From an uncultured Pelagibacteraceae bacterium (GTDB taxonomy: Bacteria > Pseudomonadota > Alphaproteobacteria > Pelagibacterales > Pelagibacteraceae): 33,186 nt of DNA. Positions 8,830 through 17,265 of the stretch are shown piece after piece. The notes under the pieces are model-generated. The model was not told the DNA's origin. It worked only from the letters and a program-made list of their open reading frames with translations, and made no database searches. How positions within the stretch are numbered: the stretch's first letter is position 1; each line of letters begins with the position of its first letter. The position numbers were made by a program, and so were the translations under genes. The stretch spans positions 1 to 33,186 of the forward strand of contig CACNQY010000014.1 in assembly GCA_902622655.1 (NCBI GenBank). Direction: 5' to 3'.

Positions 8830-9003
8830 ATTTAGCCCTTGAATATAAATTTATTTTGTCTAAAAGACTGCTCATGAATATAAATATTACATATAGAAAG
8901 ACTTTTCGAAGTACTCACAGAAACTGTTTTCATAGCCAGTAGGCTATTTATTTATATTATAATTTTAAATCCACATAAAATAAGATAAAAACAAAGAGGA
9001 TAA

Positions 9004-9078
9004 GCCCGGGTGGTGTAATGGTTAGCACGGAAGTTTGTGGAACTTTAAGTTTGAGTTCGACTCTCAGCCCGGGTACCA
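9004..9078 (+). tRNA. tRNA-His (GTG), CCA encoded, discriminator A73, no encoded G-1
   Basis: GCCCGGG-TG-GTGT AATGGTTA GCAC-G-GAAGT TTGTGGA ACTTT-AAGT-TTGAG TTCGACT CTCAG-CCCGGGT-A-CCA; anticodon GTG; base 9003 (-1) is A. Confidence 0.95.
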
Positions 9079-9082
9079 AAAA

Positions 9083-10477
9083 ATGAATAAAGAAAAAAAA
9101 TTAATTCCTGGATTACCTTCAGGGTTTGAAGATCGTTGGGATAAAAAACTTCTTCTCAAAAAAAAGCTTTTAAAAGCTATTGAGAATAATTTTATTAAAT
9201 TTGGAGCAGAGGCTCTGGAAACCCCTTCGTTTGAGATAAGTGAAAATATAGGATCTTTTTTGGCAGAAGATGAAGCTAATCCTATGTCTGATGTATTTTC
9301 ATTTCAGGATGGAGAAAAAAGTATTACTCTTAGGTATGATCTTTCAAGCCCACTAGCTAGATTTGTTGCTCAAAATAATCAAGAGCTTCCATCAATCTTT
9401 AAACGATATGCTATTCAAAATGTCTTTAGAAATGAAAAGGCTGGTAACGGAAGGTATAGGGAATTTATGCAAGCAGATTTTGATATCGTGGGAAATGTTA
9501 ATCCTGCTCAAGCAAATGCTGAGCTTTGTAATTTAATATCAAGTACTTTGTTAGATTGTGGTCTGAAAAAAGATCAATTTACAATTAACATTAGTAACAG
9601 AAAAATAGTTCAAGGATTAATTGATGATTTAAAAATATCAGAAGAAAAGCAGGCAAAAGTAATTAGGGCAATTGATAAATTAGATAAACCAGGTTTTGGT
9701 TTAAAAGGTGTTGAAGATTTGCTTAAAAAAGAGAGAAAAGATATAAGCGGTGCAATCACTAAGGGTGCAGATTTAAACGATGAACAAGCTTCTGAAATAC
9801 TTAATTTTCTAAAAATTAAAGATCTAAAAGAATTAAAAGAAACATTAAAAAATCCATTGTCTCAAGAAGGTATACAAGAATTAGAGGAAGTATTTGAAGT
9901 ATTAGGCTACAGTTCAAATTTAAACCAAGTCAAAACAAATTTTACAATTGTTAGAGGATTAGCTTATTATTCAGATTTCATTGTTGAAACAAATCTAAAT
10001 TTTAAAGTTACAAATAATAAAGGTAAAGAGGTCGATATAGGCAGTATTTGTTCTGGTGGAGCCTATGCAAAATTAATCTCAAGATTTAAAGGTGTAGATA
10101 TTCCAGGTACTGGAATTAGTTTTGGAGTGGATCGATTGTTGTTTGCTTTGATGCAATTAGATCAAGTAAAAGTAGATAGTCAAAAACCAGTTTTAGTTTG
10201 TGTAATGGATGAAAAATATCTTAAAAATTACTATGAAATTTTAGATCTATTAAGAGATAATAATATCAATGCTGAAATTTTTTTAGATGCAAAAAAAAAT
10301 TTAGGTAAGCAACTAACCTTAGCAAATAAACGCGAATTGGATGTTGCAATAATATGTGGTGAAAATGAATTTAATGAAAATACAGTCACTATTAAAAGCC
10401 TTAAAGGTGTTAAGGGTGAAAATAATAAAACATTTCCAAAAGAAAATTTAATCGATGAAGTTAAAAAACTTATCTGA
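9083..10477 (+). CDS. hisS: Histidyl-tRNA synthetase
   Basis: ITLRYDLSSPLARFVAQ, FRNEKAGNGRYREFMQADFDIVG (motif 2), GTGISFGVDRLLFAL (motif 3). The track start at 9035 lies inside the tRNA; ATG at 9083 is preferred. Confidence 0.94.
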   Translation: MNKEKKLIPGLPSGFEDRWDKKLLLKKKLLKAIENNFIKFGAEALETPSFEISENIGSFLAEDEANPMSDVFSFQDGEKSITLRYDLSSPLARFVAQNNQELPSIFKRYAIQNVFRNEKAGNGRYREFMQADFDIVGNVNPAQANAELCNLISSTLLDCGLKKDQFTINISNRKIVQGLIDDLKISEEKQAKVIRAIDKLDKPGFGLKGVEDLLKKERKDISGAITKGADLNDEQASEILNFLKIKDLKELKETLKNPLSQEGIQELEEVFEVLGYSSNLNQVKTNFTIVRGLAYYSDFIVETNLNFKVTNNKGKEVDIGSICSGGAYAKLISRFKGVDIPGTGISFGVDRLLFALMQLDQVKVDSQKPVLVCVMDEKYLKNYYEILDLLRDNNINAEIFLDAKKNLGKQLTLANKRELDVAIICGENEFNENTVTIKSLKGVKGENNKTFPKENLIDEVKKLI

Positions 10478-11507
10478 CAATATCCTTAGATCTGTAAAAT
10501 CTAAGGGTTTCAAATATATTGATTTACCCTCAGTAATTGAGGCTAATCATATTGTTCAAAGATCAGGAGAAAACTTTAGAAAATTTATCTTTTCTTTTAC
10601 GGATCAAAATGGAAGCGAGTTGTGTTTAAGACCAGATTTAACAATTGCATCTTGCCTAAGATACTTAGAAAAAAATTTAAAAGGTAAGGAAAAAATTTTC
10701 TACAGTGGTCAAGCTTATCGAAAATCACAAAATAAAAAAGACTCAATCATTAGAAATCAAATTGGATTTGAAATTTTAGGATCTAAGGATGAGAAAAATG
10801 ACGATAAAGAAATTATAAATACATCTCTTAAATCGCTTCAAAATATCAAATATTCTTCAGGATCACTTACTATTGGTAATGTTGAAATATTTAATTTGTT
10901 AATTTCAAAATTGGATATTCCAAAGAGATGGAAGCTAAGATTATCCAGACACTTCTGGAGAGAAGAATATTTTAATGATTTATTAAAAAGATTAGAAACT
11001 AATTCAGATGTTGATCCAACAATTGTGGAAATAGATAAGAAGCGTTATCTGAAAATGCTTAAAGAAGATTTATCAAACATAGTGGCAGGAAGAACAATTA
11101 ACGAAATATTAAAAAGATTCGATCAAAAAATCAAAGATCCTAGAAGAACTAGTAAAGGAAAAAATGTTTCAAAAGTAATAAAAGATTTTTTAAAAATTAA
11201 ATGCCCAATAAATAAAGCAGCCATAGAGTTAAATAAATTTTTTAAAAAAAACAGAATAAATTTAGCCGTAGATCAAAAATATTTTCCAATTTCTAATAAC
11301 AAGGTTTCAAAATTAAATGTAGTATTTTCAGCATCCTTTGGAAGGCAATTAGAATATTACACTGGAATGGTTTTTAAAATCGATATTAAATCTATAAACT
11401 CATTAAAAAATATTATTAATGGTGGTCGTTATGATGGTCTAATTTCAGACTTAGGATCAAAAAAAAAAACTCCTGCAGTAGGTGCTGCTTTAAATTTAAA
11501 TTACTAA
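10455..11507 (+). CDS. hisZ: ATP phosphoribosyltransferase regulatory subunit (HisRS-like)
   Basis: HisRS paralogue (FSFTDQNGSELCLRPDLTIASCLRYL, YSGQAYRKSQ, NGGRYDGLISDLG) next to a short-form hisG; overlaps hisS by 23 nt. Confidence 0.9.
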   Translation: MKLKNLSDNILRSVKSKGFKYIDLPSVIEANHIVQRSGENFRKFIFSFTDQNGSELCLRPDLTIASCLRYLEKNLKGKEKIFYSGQAYRKSQNKKDSIIRNQIGFEILGSKDEKNDDKEIINTSLKSLQNIKYSSGSLTIGNVEIFNLLISKLDIPKRWKLRLSRHFWREEYFNDLLKRLETNSDVDPTIVEIDKKRYLKMLKEDLSNIVAGRTINEILKRFDQKIKDPRRTSKGKNVSKVIKDFLKIKCPINKAAIELNKFFKKNRINLAVDQKYFPISNNKVSKLNVVFSASFGRQLEYYTGMVFKIDIKSINSLKNIINGGRYDGLISDLGSKKKTPAVGAALNLNY

Positions 11508-12199
11508 TGACAAAAAATATTTTAAATATTGGAATTCCAAGCAAAGGTAGACTTAGAAAAGATGTTTTAAATATTTTTAAAAAAAATAAATTAAACCTCA
11601 TTTCTGAAAGAGGAGAAAGAGACCTTTTAGGATCAATAAAGCAATATAAAAAAATTAAGATTTTATATCTTCACGCAAGAGAGATTATCGAAAGACTTGG
11701 AGATGGATCTATGGATATAGGTTTTTCTGGCTTTGATTTATTAAAAGAGAGTGAAATAAACACTCAAAAAAAAATTAATGTTTTAAAAAGATATAACTTT
11801 GGTAAAGCTACATTGGTAGTTGCAATTCCAGATCCATGGATAGATGTACAAACAGTTGCAGATTTAGAAGAAATTGCATTTGAATTTAAAGACAAGAAAA
11901 AGAAAAGATTAAGAGTTGCAACAAAATATCCAAACTTAACAAGGGAATTTTTGTTTTCTAAGGGCGTTACCCAATTTAAATTAATTGATAGTTTAGGTGC
12001 AACTGAAGCTTATCCTTTTACAGGCTCATCGGAAATAATTACAGATATCACTTCTACCGGAGAAACGTTAAAAGCAAACAATCTACGTATTTTAAAGGAT
12101 GGAGAAATATTAAGATCAGAGGCCTGCATGATGATTTCTAAGTCATCCAATAATAAAATGGGTCTTAAAAAAATAGTAAAATTACTTTCTAAAAATTAA
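11507..12199 (+). CDS. hisG: ATP phosphoribosyltransferase, short (HisZ-dependent) form
   Basis: 230 aa; GIPSKGRLRKD, GFSGFDLL, RVATKYPNLTREF, TGSSEIITDITSTGETLKANNL. Confidence 0.93.
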   Translation: MTKNILNIGIPSKGRLRKDVLNIFKKNKLNLISERGERDLLGSIKQYKKIKILYLHAREIIERLGDGSMDIGFSGFDLLKESEINTQKKINVLKRYNFGKATLVVAIPDPWIDVQTVADLEEIAFEFKDKKKKRLRVATKYPNLTREFLFSKGVTQFKLIDSLGATEAYPFTGSSEIITDITSTGETLKANNLRILKDGEILRSEACMMISKSSNNKMGLKKIVKLLSKN

Positions 12200-12313
12200 G
12201 TCTTTCCAATAAATTAGTATAATTTTGATAATATCTAGATTTCTAATAATTGCATAAAGTGCAACAATAACACAAATAATAAAGAATATTTTTAATACTA
12301 AAATTAGTTCCAT
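12182..12313 (-). CDS. Candidate 43-aa single-TM microprotein
   Basis: Reverse-strand ORF MELILVLKIFFIICVIVALYAIIRNLDIIKIILIYWKDLIFRK fills most of the gap between hisG and rmuC and overlaps the hisG 3' end; no clear SD. Confidence 0.35.
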   Translation of the reverse strand: MELILVLKIFFIICVIVALYAIIRNLDIIKIILIYWKDLIFRK

Positions 12314-12377
12314 GAAGTATTTTTAAATATTTAAATACATTAATCAAATATTTACGATAAAATAAAAAATTAGAATC

Positions 12378-13475
12378 ATGGATAATATATTGTTAATTTT
12401 ACTAGTTTTGTTATTAGGCGGCGTTTTAGCTATTCTTTATCTAAATTTAAAAACCAAGCCAAAAGATGAAATTGAAAACAAAGAAGCTGAGGAAATAGCT
12501 AATTTAAAATCAGAAATATCAAGTTTAAAAGATACCTTAAACACTACAATCAATAGCTCACTTGGTGCAATGTCGACTTCATTTAATAACCTATCAACTG
12601 GGGTTACTAAAGATATGACTGAGACTTTAACTAAAGTAGAAGAAAAAGTTGGTAATTTTAATCAACAAGTTCAATTACTAAATCAAAGCCAAGAGGGGAT
12701 AACCAAAATTTTAGCTGGAGTTAAGAAATATGGAACTCTTGCAGAATTTAGCTTAGACGCCCTAATTAAAGATTTGTTGCCGGCCTCTCAATTCATGACG
12801 AATGTAAAAATGAAAGAGGATACAAGTGAAAATGTGGAATTTGCAATTAAACTTCAAGGAGATGTTTTGGTTCCTGTGGATAGTCATTTTCCAGTTGAAA
12901 AATTTAAAGCAATTACCGATGGTCATGACGCGGAAGACAAAAAGGCTGTTGCAGATGCTAGAGCAAAATTAGCCTCAGCGTTTAAAGCAAAAGCTAAAAG
13001 CGTTAATGAAAAATATATTGTTCCTCCAAAAACTACTGATTTTGCAATTGTGTACGCTCCTACAGAAAGCTTATACAAAGAATTAACTGAATACCAAGAT
13101 CCAAGTTCAAAAGAATTATTAACTCAAGAGTTAATGAAAAAATATAAAGTCGTAATATGTGGACCTAATACTCTTTCTGCTTACTTACAGTCTTTACATA
13201 TGGGTTTTCAGTCATTGAAAGTGCAAAAAGGTGCAACAGAAATTTACAATCATTTAAAAACAATCAGTACAAGATTTTCTAAACATTTTGATAACATTAT
13301 AGTTCTTAGAAAAAAATTAGAAGACGCAATGGGAGTTGTTGATAAATTTGGAACCGATGCAAGATCAATTTCAAGAACGTTAGAAAACATTAAAGATCCC
13401 GAGCAGGTTGAGAAAGCCGTACAAACTGAAAACGTAGAAAAATTTGAAGAACAGAAAAGGCAGCTTAAAAATTAA
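12378..13475 (+). CDS. rmuC: DNA recombination protein RmuC
   Basis: N-terminal TM, coiled coil, then VPVDSHFPVEKFKAI, YAPTESLYKEL, VVICGPNTLSAYLQSLHMGFQ as in the RmuC family. Confidence 0.92.
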   Translation: MDNILLILLVLLLGGVLAILYLNLKTKPKDEIENKEAEEIANLKSEISSLKDTLNTTINSSLGAMSTSFNNLSTGVTKDMTETLTKVEEKVGNFNQQVQLLNQSQEGITKILAGVKKYGTLAEFSLDALIKDLLPASQFMTNVKMKEDTSENVEFAIKLQGDVLVPVDSHFPVEKFKAITDGHDAEDKKAVADARAKLASAFKAKAKSVNEKYIVPPKTTDFAIVYAPTESLYKELTEYQDPSSKELLTQELMKKYKVVICGPNTLSAYLQSLHMGFQSLKVQKGATEIYNHLKTISTRFSKHFDNIIVLRKKLEDAMGVVDKFGTDARSISRTLENIKDPEQVEKAVQTENVEKFEEQKRQLKN

Positions 13476-13512
13476 TTTCTTTTTTTCTGTAATAACGTCT
13501 ATAAGAAATCTC

Positions 13513-14199
13513 ATGCAGTGGAATCAAAAATACGATTATCCCACATCTTCAAGGGCAACTGTTGATGGTGTTAGAAGATATTTATTAGGGGAAGCAAAAT
13601 TACCAAGTGTTACCTCAATTTTAGATGCAACAAGGTCAGAAGAGGATAAAGCGGCATTAGCAAACTGGAGAGAAAGAACTGGACAAAAAGAAGCTGAAGC
13701 AATTACAAAAGCAGCAAGTAGTAGAGGGTCTCAAATGCATAACTATTTAGAGTCCTATTTACTTGGAAGAGAAAATTTAAGTTTTTTTGAAGATAACGAA
13801 CAATACAAATTAATGGCTAAAGAAATCATTGAAAAAGGTTTGAAAAATAGATTGGATGAAATTTGGGGTGTTGAGTGTACTCTTTATTACCCAGATAAGT
13901 ATGCAGGTACTGCTGATTGTGTTGGAGTGTATGAAGGAAAAGAAACAATAATTGATTTTAAACAAAGTAATAAACCCAAAAAAGCCGAATATATAGATTC
14001 ATGGCTTCTTCAAACAAGCGCCTATTCTTTAGCACATAACATTGTGTATAACTCCAATATCACATCTTGTGTAATTTTGGTTTGCACAGTAGATAAATTA
14101 TTTCAAGAGTTTAAAATTCAAGGACACGATTTAGTTATTTATCAAAATTTGTTTTTGGGAAGATTAAAAAAATTTAATGAGCTATCGAATTTAATTTAA
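13513..14199 (+). CDS. PD-(D/E)XK superfamily nuclease (RecB/MGME1-like, phage-exonuclease-like)
   Basis: SSRGSQMHNYLESYL followed by GTADCVGVYEGKETIIDFKQSNKPKK (D-x(n)-DxK core) and LLQTSAYSLAHN. Track start at 13444 replaced by ATG at 13513 (MQWNQKYDYP). Confidence 0.72.
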   Translation: MQWNQKYDYPTSSRATVDGVRRYLLGEAKLPSVTSILDATRSEEDKAALANWRERTGQKEAEAITKAASSRGSQMHNYLESYLLGRENLSFFEDNEQYKLMAKEIIEKGLKNRLDEIWGVECTLYYPDKYAGTADCVGVYEGKETIIDFKQSNKPKKAEYIDSWLLQTSAYSLAHNIVYNSNITSCVILVCTVDKLFQEFKIQGHDLVIYQNLFLGRLKKFNELSNLI

Positions 14200-14205
14200 G
14201 ATTTT

Positions 14206-15642
14206 ATGGATAAAATAGTAATTTACGATACCGAAACAACAAATAGCACAATTTGGGGCTCAATAATTGAAGTAGGTGCTGTAGTTGTTGATAAAAATTT
14301 AAAAGAGATTGGTAAGCTTAACATTCGTGGCAGAATGCCTGAAGGTGAAGTTCCAAGTGCAAAGGCTTTATTAGTTAATTCTACTAGCATTGATTTACTT
14401 ACTAAAGGTAATTATTCGCATTATGATTTTTTAGGAGCTGTCGAAAACTTTTTCTCTAAAGCTGCCCCAGCATTGTTTATGGGTTGGAGCAATTTAAATT
14501 TTGATAGGCGTATGTTTCATTTTAATTTTTTTAAAGGGAACAGATATCCTTACATTACACACTCATCACCCAATAAAGAACACGATGGTTTACACGTTGC
14601 AAGAGCCGCACAAACTATAAATCCAACAACACTAAAAACTGAACTAACAGAGGCTGGCAATGAAAGTCTTGCTCTAGAGGGTTTGGCTAGACAACAGGGA
14701 TTTGATACATCTCAACAACACACTGCTTATCATGATGCATTTACAAGTTTAAAAATTCTTAGAATTATAAAAGATAAACATAAAGATAATTGGGAAAATT
14801 TTCTAAATACATCTACGAAAAATAGCGTTGAAACTGTTTTAAAAAGCGAAGGTATTTATTCAATTTTTGAAAATGTTAAAGGAAAAAATATGATGTATCT
14901 TGTTTCCACATTACATCCTGATCATTGTTTTCATCCATCATATGCATCTTGGGGATATTTATTTGATTTAAGAAGAGATCCTGAACCATTATTAAATTTA
15001 TCAATAAATGATCTTAAAGTTTATTTAAAAAAGTTTAGTCCGAAAGCATTAAGAGTTATTAAAACCAACAAAGCACCTGTTGTATTAGATAAAAAGTTTG
15101 CATTAAAGGAAAAGGCATATGCAGACTTAGATTTAGAAACCATTCAAAAAAGAGCAAAAATGGTTAGAAATAGTGAAAATTTTTGTAAAAATATTCAAAT
15201 CATTAATAGAGAATTAGCTGAGGAAAAAGCTCAAACTAAAACCCAGGAAGATTTATTGCCTGAGGAAACTTTATATGAAAAATTTATTCCTAACAAAGAT
15301 ACCCAATTGTTTAAAACTTGGCATAGTTCTTCTTGGGAAGATAAATTAAGAATGTTGGATAAGTTTCAAGATAAAAGATGTAGTTGGTTTGGGCAAAAAA
15401 TTATCTATCAAGAAGCACCACATATTTTACCTCCAGATTTATATAAAAATATAAAAAGTGAAATTGCTAGACGGATTTTAAGTAAAAACAGAGAAAAATG
15501 GCAAACCATTGGAATGGCTTATCAAGAAATTGATACCTTGAGAGATCAAGCATCAAATCGAGATGATGAAGAAGAACTAAAAAAATTGGATGAAATAAAT
15601 GAATTTATTATGTCTATAGAAAAAAAATATGAAATTGCCTAG
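14206..15642 (+). CDS. DEDDh 3'-5' exonuclease, exonuclease I (SbcB)-like
   Basis: YDTETT (Exo I), NLNFDRRMFHF (Exo II), HTAYHDAFTSLKI (Exo III), plus C-terminal ExoI-type helical region. Confidence 0.82.
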   Translation: MDKIVIYDTETTNSTIWGSIIEVGAVVVDKNLKEIGKLNIRGRMPEGEVPSAKALLVNSTSIDLLTKGNYSHYDFLGAVENFFSKAAPALFMGWSNLNFDRRMFHFNFFKGNRYPYITHSSPNKEHDGLHVARAAQTINPTTLKTELTEAGNESLALEGLARQQGFDTSQQHTAYHDAFTSLKILRIIKDKHKDNWENFLNTSTKNSVETVLKSEGIYSIFENVKGKNMMYLVSTLHPDHCFHPSYASWGYLFDLRRDPEPLLNLSINDLKVYLKKFSPKALRVIKTNKAPVVLDKKFALKEKAYADLDLETIQKRAKMVRNSENFCKNIQIINRELAEEKAQTKTQEDLLPEETLYEKFIPNKDTQLFKTWHSSSWEDKLRMLDKFQDKRCSWFGQKIIYQEAPHILPPDLYKNIKSEIARRILSKNREKWQTIGMAYQEIDTLRDQASNRDDEEELKKLDEINEFIMSIEKKYEIA

Positions 15643-15676
15643 TTGACTTTAAGACTGCAATTTATAGAAAGGATAT

Positions 15677-15994
15677 ATGCTTACAAATTTTAAAGACGAA
15701 GATTTTGATGCTAAAATCAAAAATGAAGAAGTTTCAGTGATTCAGTTTTCGGCCGAGTGGTGTGGTCCATGTAAGGCACTAAAACCAATAATGGATAAAT
15801 TATCAGATGAATATAAAGATAAGGCTGGTTTTTATTATGCTGACGTTGAGGATGGTGGAATAAATACTGGGAGTGTAGCAGGGATCAGAGGTGTTCCAAC
15901 GGTTATTATCTATAAAAAAGGTATTGAAGTAGATAGAAAAGTTGGTGGAGTTCCTGAAAGTCATATGAAGGAATTTTTAGAAAAAAATATCTAA
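15677..15994 (+). CDS. Thioredoxin
   Basis: 105 aa; VIQFSAEWCGPCKALKPIMDKL and RGVPTVIIYKKG. Confidence 0.94.
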   Translation: MLTNFKDEDFDAKIKNEEVSVIQFSAEWCGPCKALKPIMDKLSDEYKDKAGFYYADVEDGGINTGSVAGIRGVPTVIIYKKGIEVDRKVGGVPESHMKEFLEKNI

Positions 15995-17265
15995 TTTAAA
16001 TTTAAAACTTCACCCGCAAGATATAACGAACCAGTTATAAGTATTATATCGTTTTCCTTTGCTGGGATTGATTTGATAGCATCCTCTATACTTTCCTTAT
16101 AATTTATATTTGGAAAGCTATTTAGTTTGTCTTTTAGCTCTTTTCCTTTAATTGAATTAGGTTGATTGGGTATATCTATTGTTGTTAATGAAGCAATATC
16201 CTTAAAGTAACTCATATATTCTCTATGATTTTTATTTGCCATCATTCCAAGAATGATATGTTTTTCACAATCTAAACTTTCTAAGTATTCATTTAGTACT
16301 TTTGCACCCAAAGGATTATGAGAACCATCAACAAGCAGTTGATGATCTTTTACAAGTTCCTTAAGTTTGCCAGACTTAATTTCTTGTAATCTTGCGATAC
16401 TACTTATTTTTAAAACACCTTTTTTAATGTGATTATCTTTAATATTCAAATCTTTTAAAGTTCTCAGTGTTGCGATAGCTGTTGAAACATTTTCTAATTG
16501 AAATTGACCTTTTACATTTGGCATAGGTAACTTTATTCCCCCAAGTTTGTCTTCATAATAAAAGAAGTCATTCTCTTGCGTTATAAAACTATAATTTTCG
16601 TTATGAAAAACTTTATTTGATCTATTATTAGATATTGTTTTCTTAATATGATCTGTGATTTTATTAGTACTTTGTTTTGCTACTATAATATTCGAGTTTA
16701 AAAGGCTTGATGTTTTTTCAAAAATAATTTTTTCAACTGTTTGTTCATTTTCTGGCAACCAATCTAAATGATCAAGACCAATAGAAGTTATAACGCTAGC
16801 AAGGTTATTTTTTAAGATATTAGTAGCGTCAAATCTAAAGAATAATCCGCTTTCAATTAAATTAATATTATCTGGATATTGAGATGCTTTACAAAAATAA
16901 GCTGCAGTCAGTATTTCAAAAAAAGTAATTGGTTCACCATTGTTGGCATTTTCAATCTCTTCAAGTAAACTTGCTAAATCTCCATCATTCAACACTTCAT
17001 TATTAAAAACAAACCTTTCATTAATACTTTTGATATGAGGACTTGTGTAGATATTACATTTGAAATTTGCTTCTTTTAAAATAGAAAACATAGCTTGGAT
17101 AGTTGAATACTTTCCATTTGTCCCAACGATTGTAATTGCTTTGATTTTATCTTGGGGATTTCTTAATTTTTTGCAGAGATTTTGAATACGATCTAGACTT
17201 AAATCTATTTCCTTAGGATGCAGCTTTTGTAAGCGACTGACTATTTTCTGAAGTTTCATTTTCAT
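15991..17265 (-). CDS. folC: Folylpolyglutamate synthase / dihydrofolate synthase
   Basis: ITIVGTNGKYSTIQAM, ITSIGLDHLDWL, LVDGSHNPLGA; accD-folC order. Start may be 17265 or 17259. Confidence 0.92.
   Translation of the reverse strand: MKMKLQKIVSRLQKLHPKEIDLSLDRIQNLCKKLRNPQDKIKAITIVGTNGKYSTIQAMFSILKEANFKCNIYTSPHIKSINERFVFNNEVLNDGDLASLLEEIENANNGEPITFFEILTAAYFCKASQYPDNINLIESGLFFRFDATNILKNNLASVITSIGLDHLDWLPENEQTVEKIIFEKTSSLLNSNIIVAKQSTNKITDHIKKTISNNRSNKVFHNENYSFITQENDFFYYEDKLGGIKLPMPNVKGQFQLENVSTAIATLRTLKDLNIKDNHIKKGVLKISSIARLQEIKSGKLKELVKDHQLLVDGSHNPLGAKVLNEYLESLDCEKHIILGMMANKNHREYMSYFKDIASLTTIDIPNQPNSIKGKELKDKLNSFPNINYKESIEDAIKSIPAKENDIILITGSLYLAGEVLNLN

Noticed and set aside
9035-9082. N-terminal extension MWNFKFEFDSQPGYQK of HisRS in the ORF track
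   Set aside because: These codons lie inside the tRNA-His anticodon/T-arm; the extension is an artefact and ATG 9083 matches HisRS N-termini.
10455-11507. Second histidyl-tRNA synthetase or hisS duplication
   Set aside because: The HisRS-like protein beside a short-form hisG fits HisZ, the known regulatory subunit, so not unusual.
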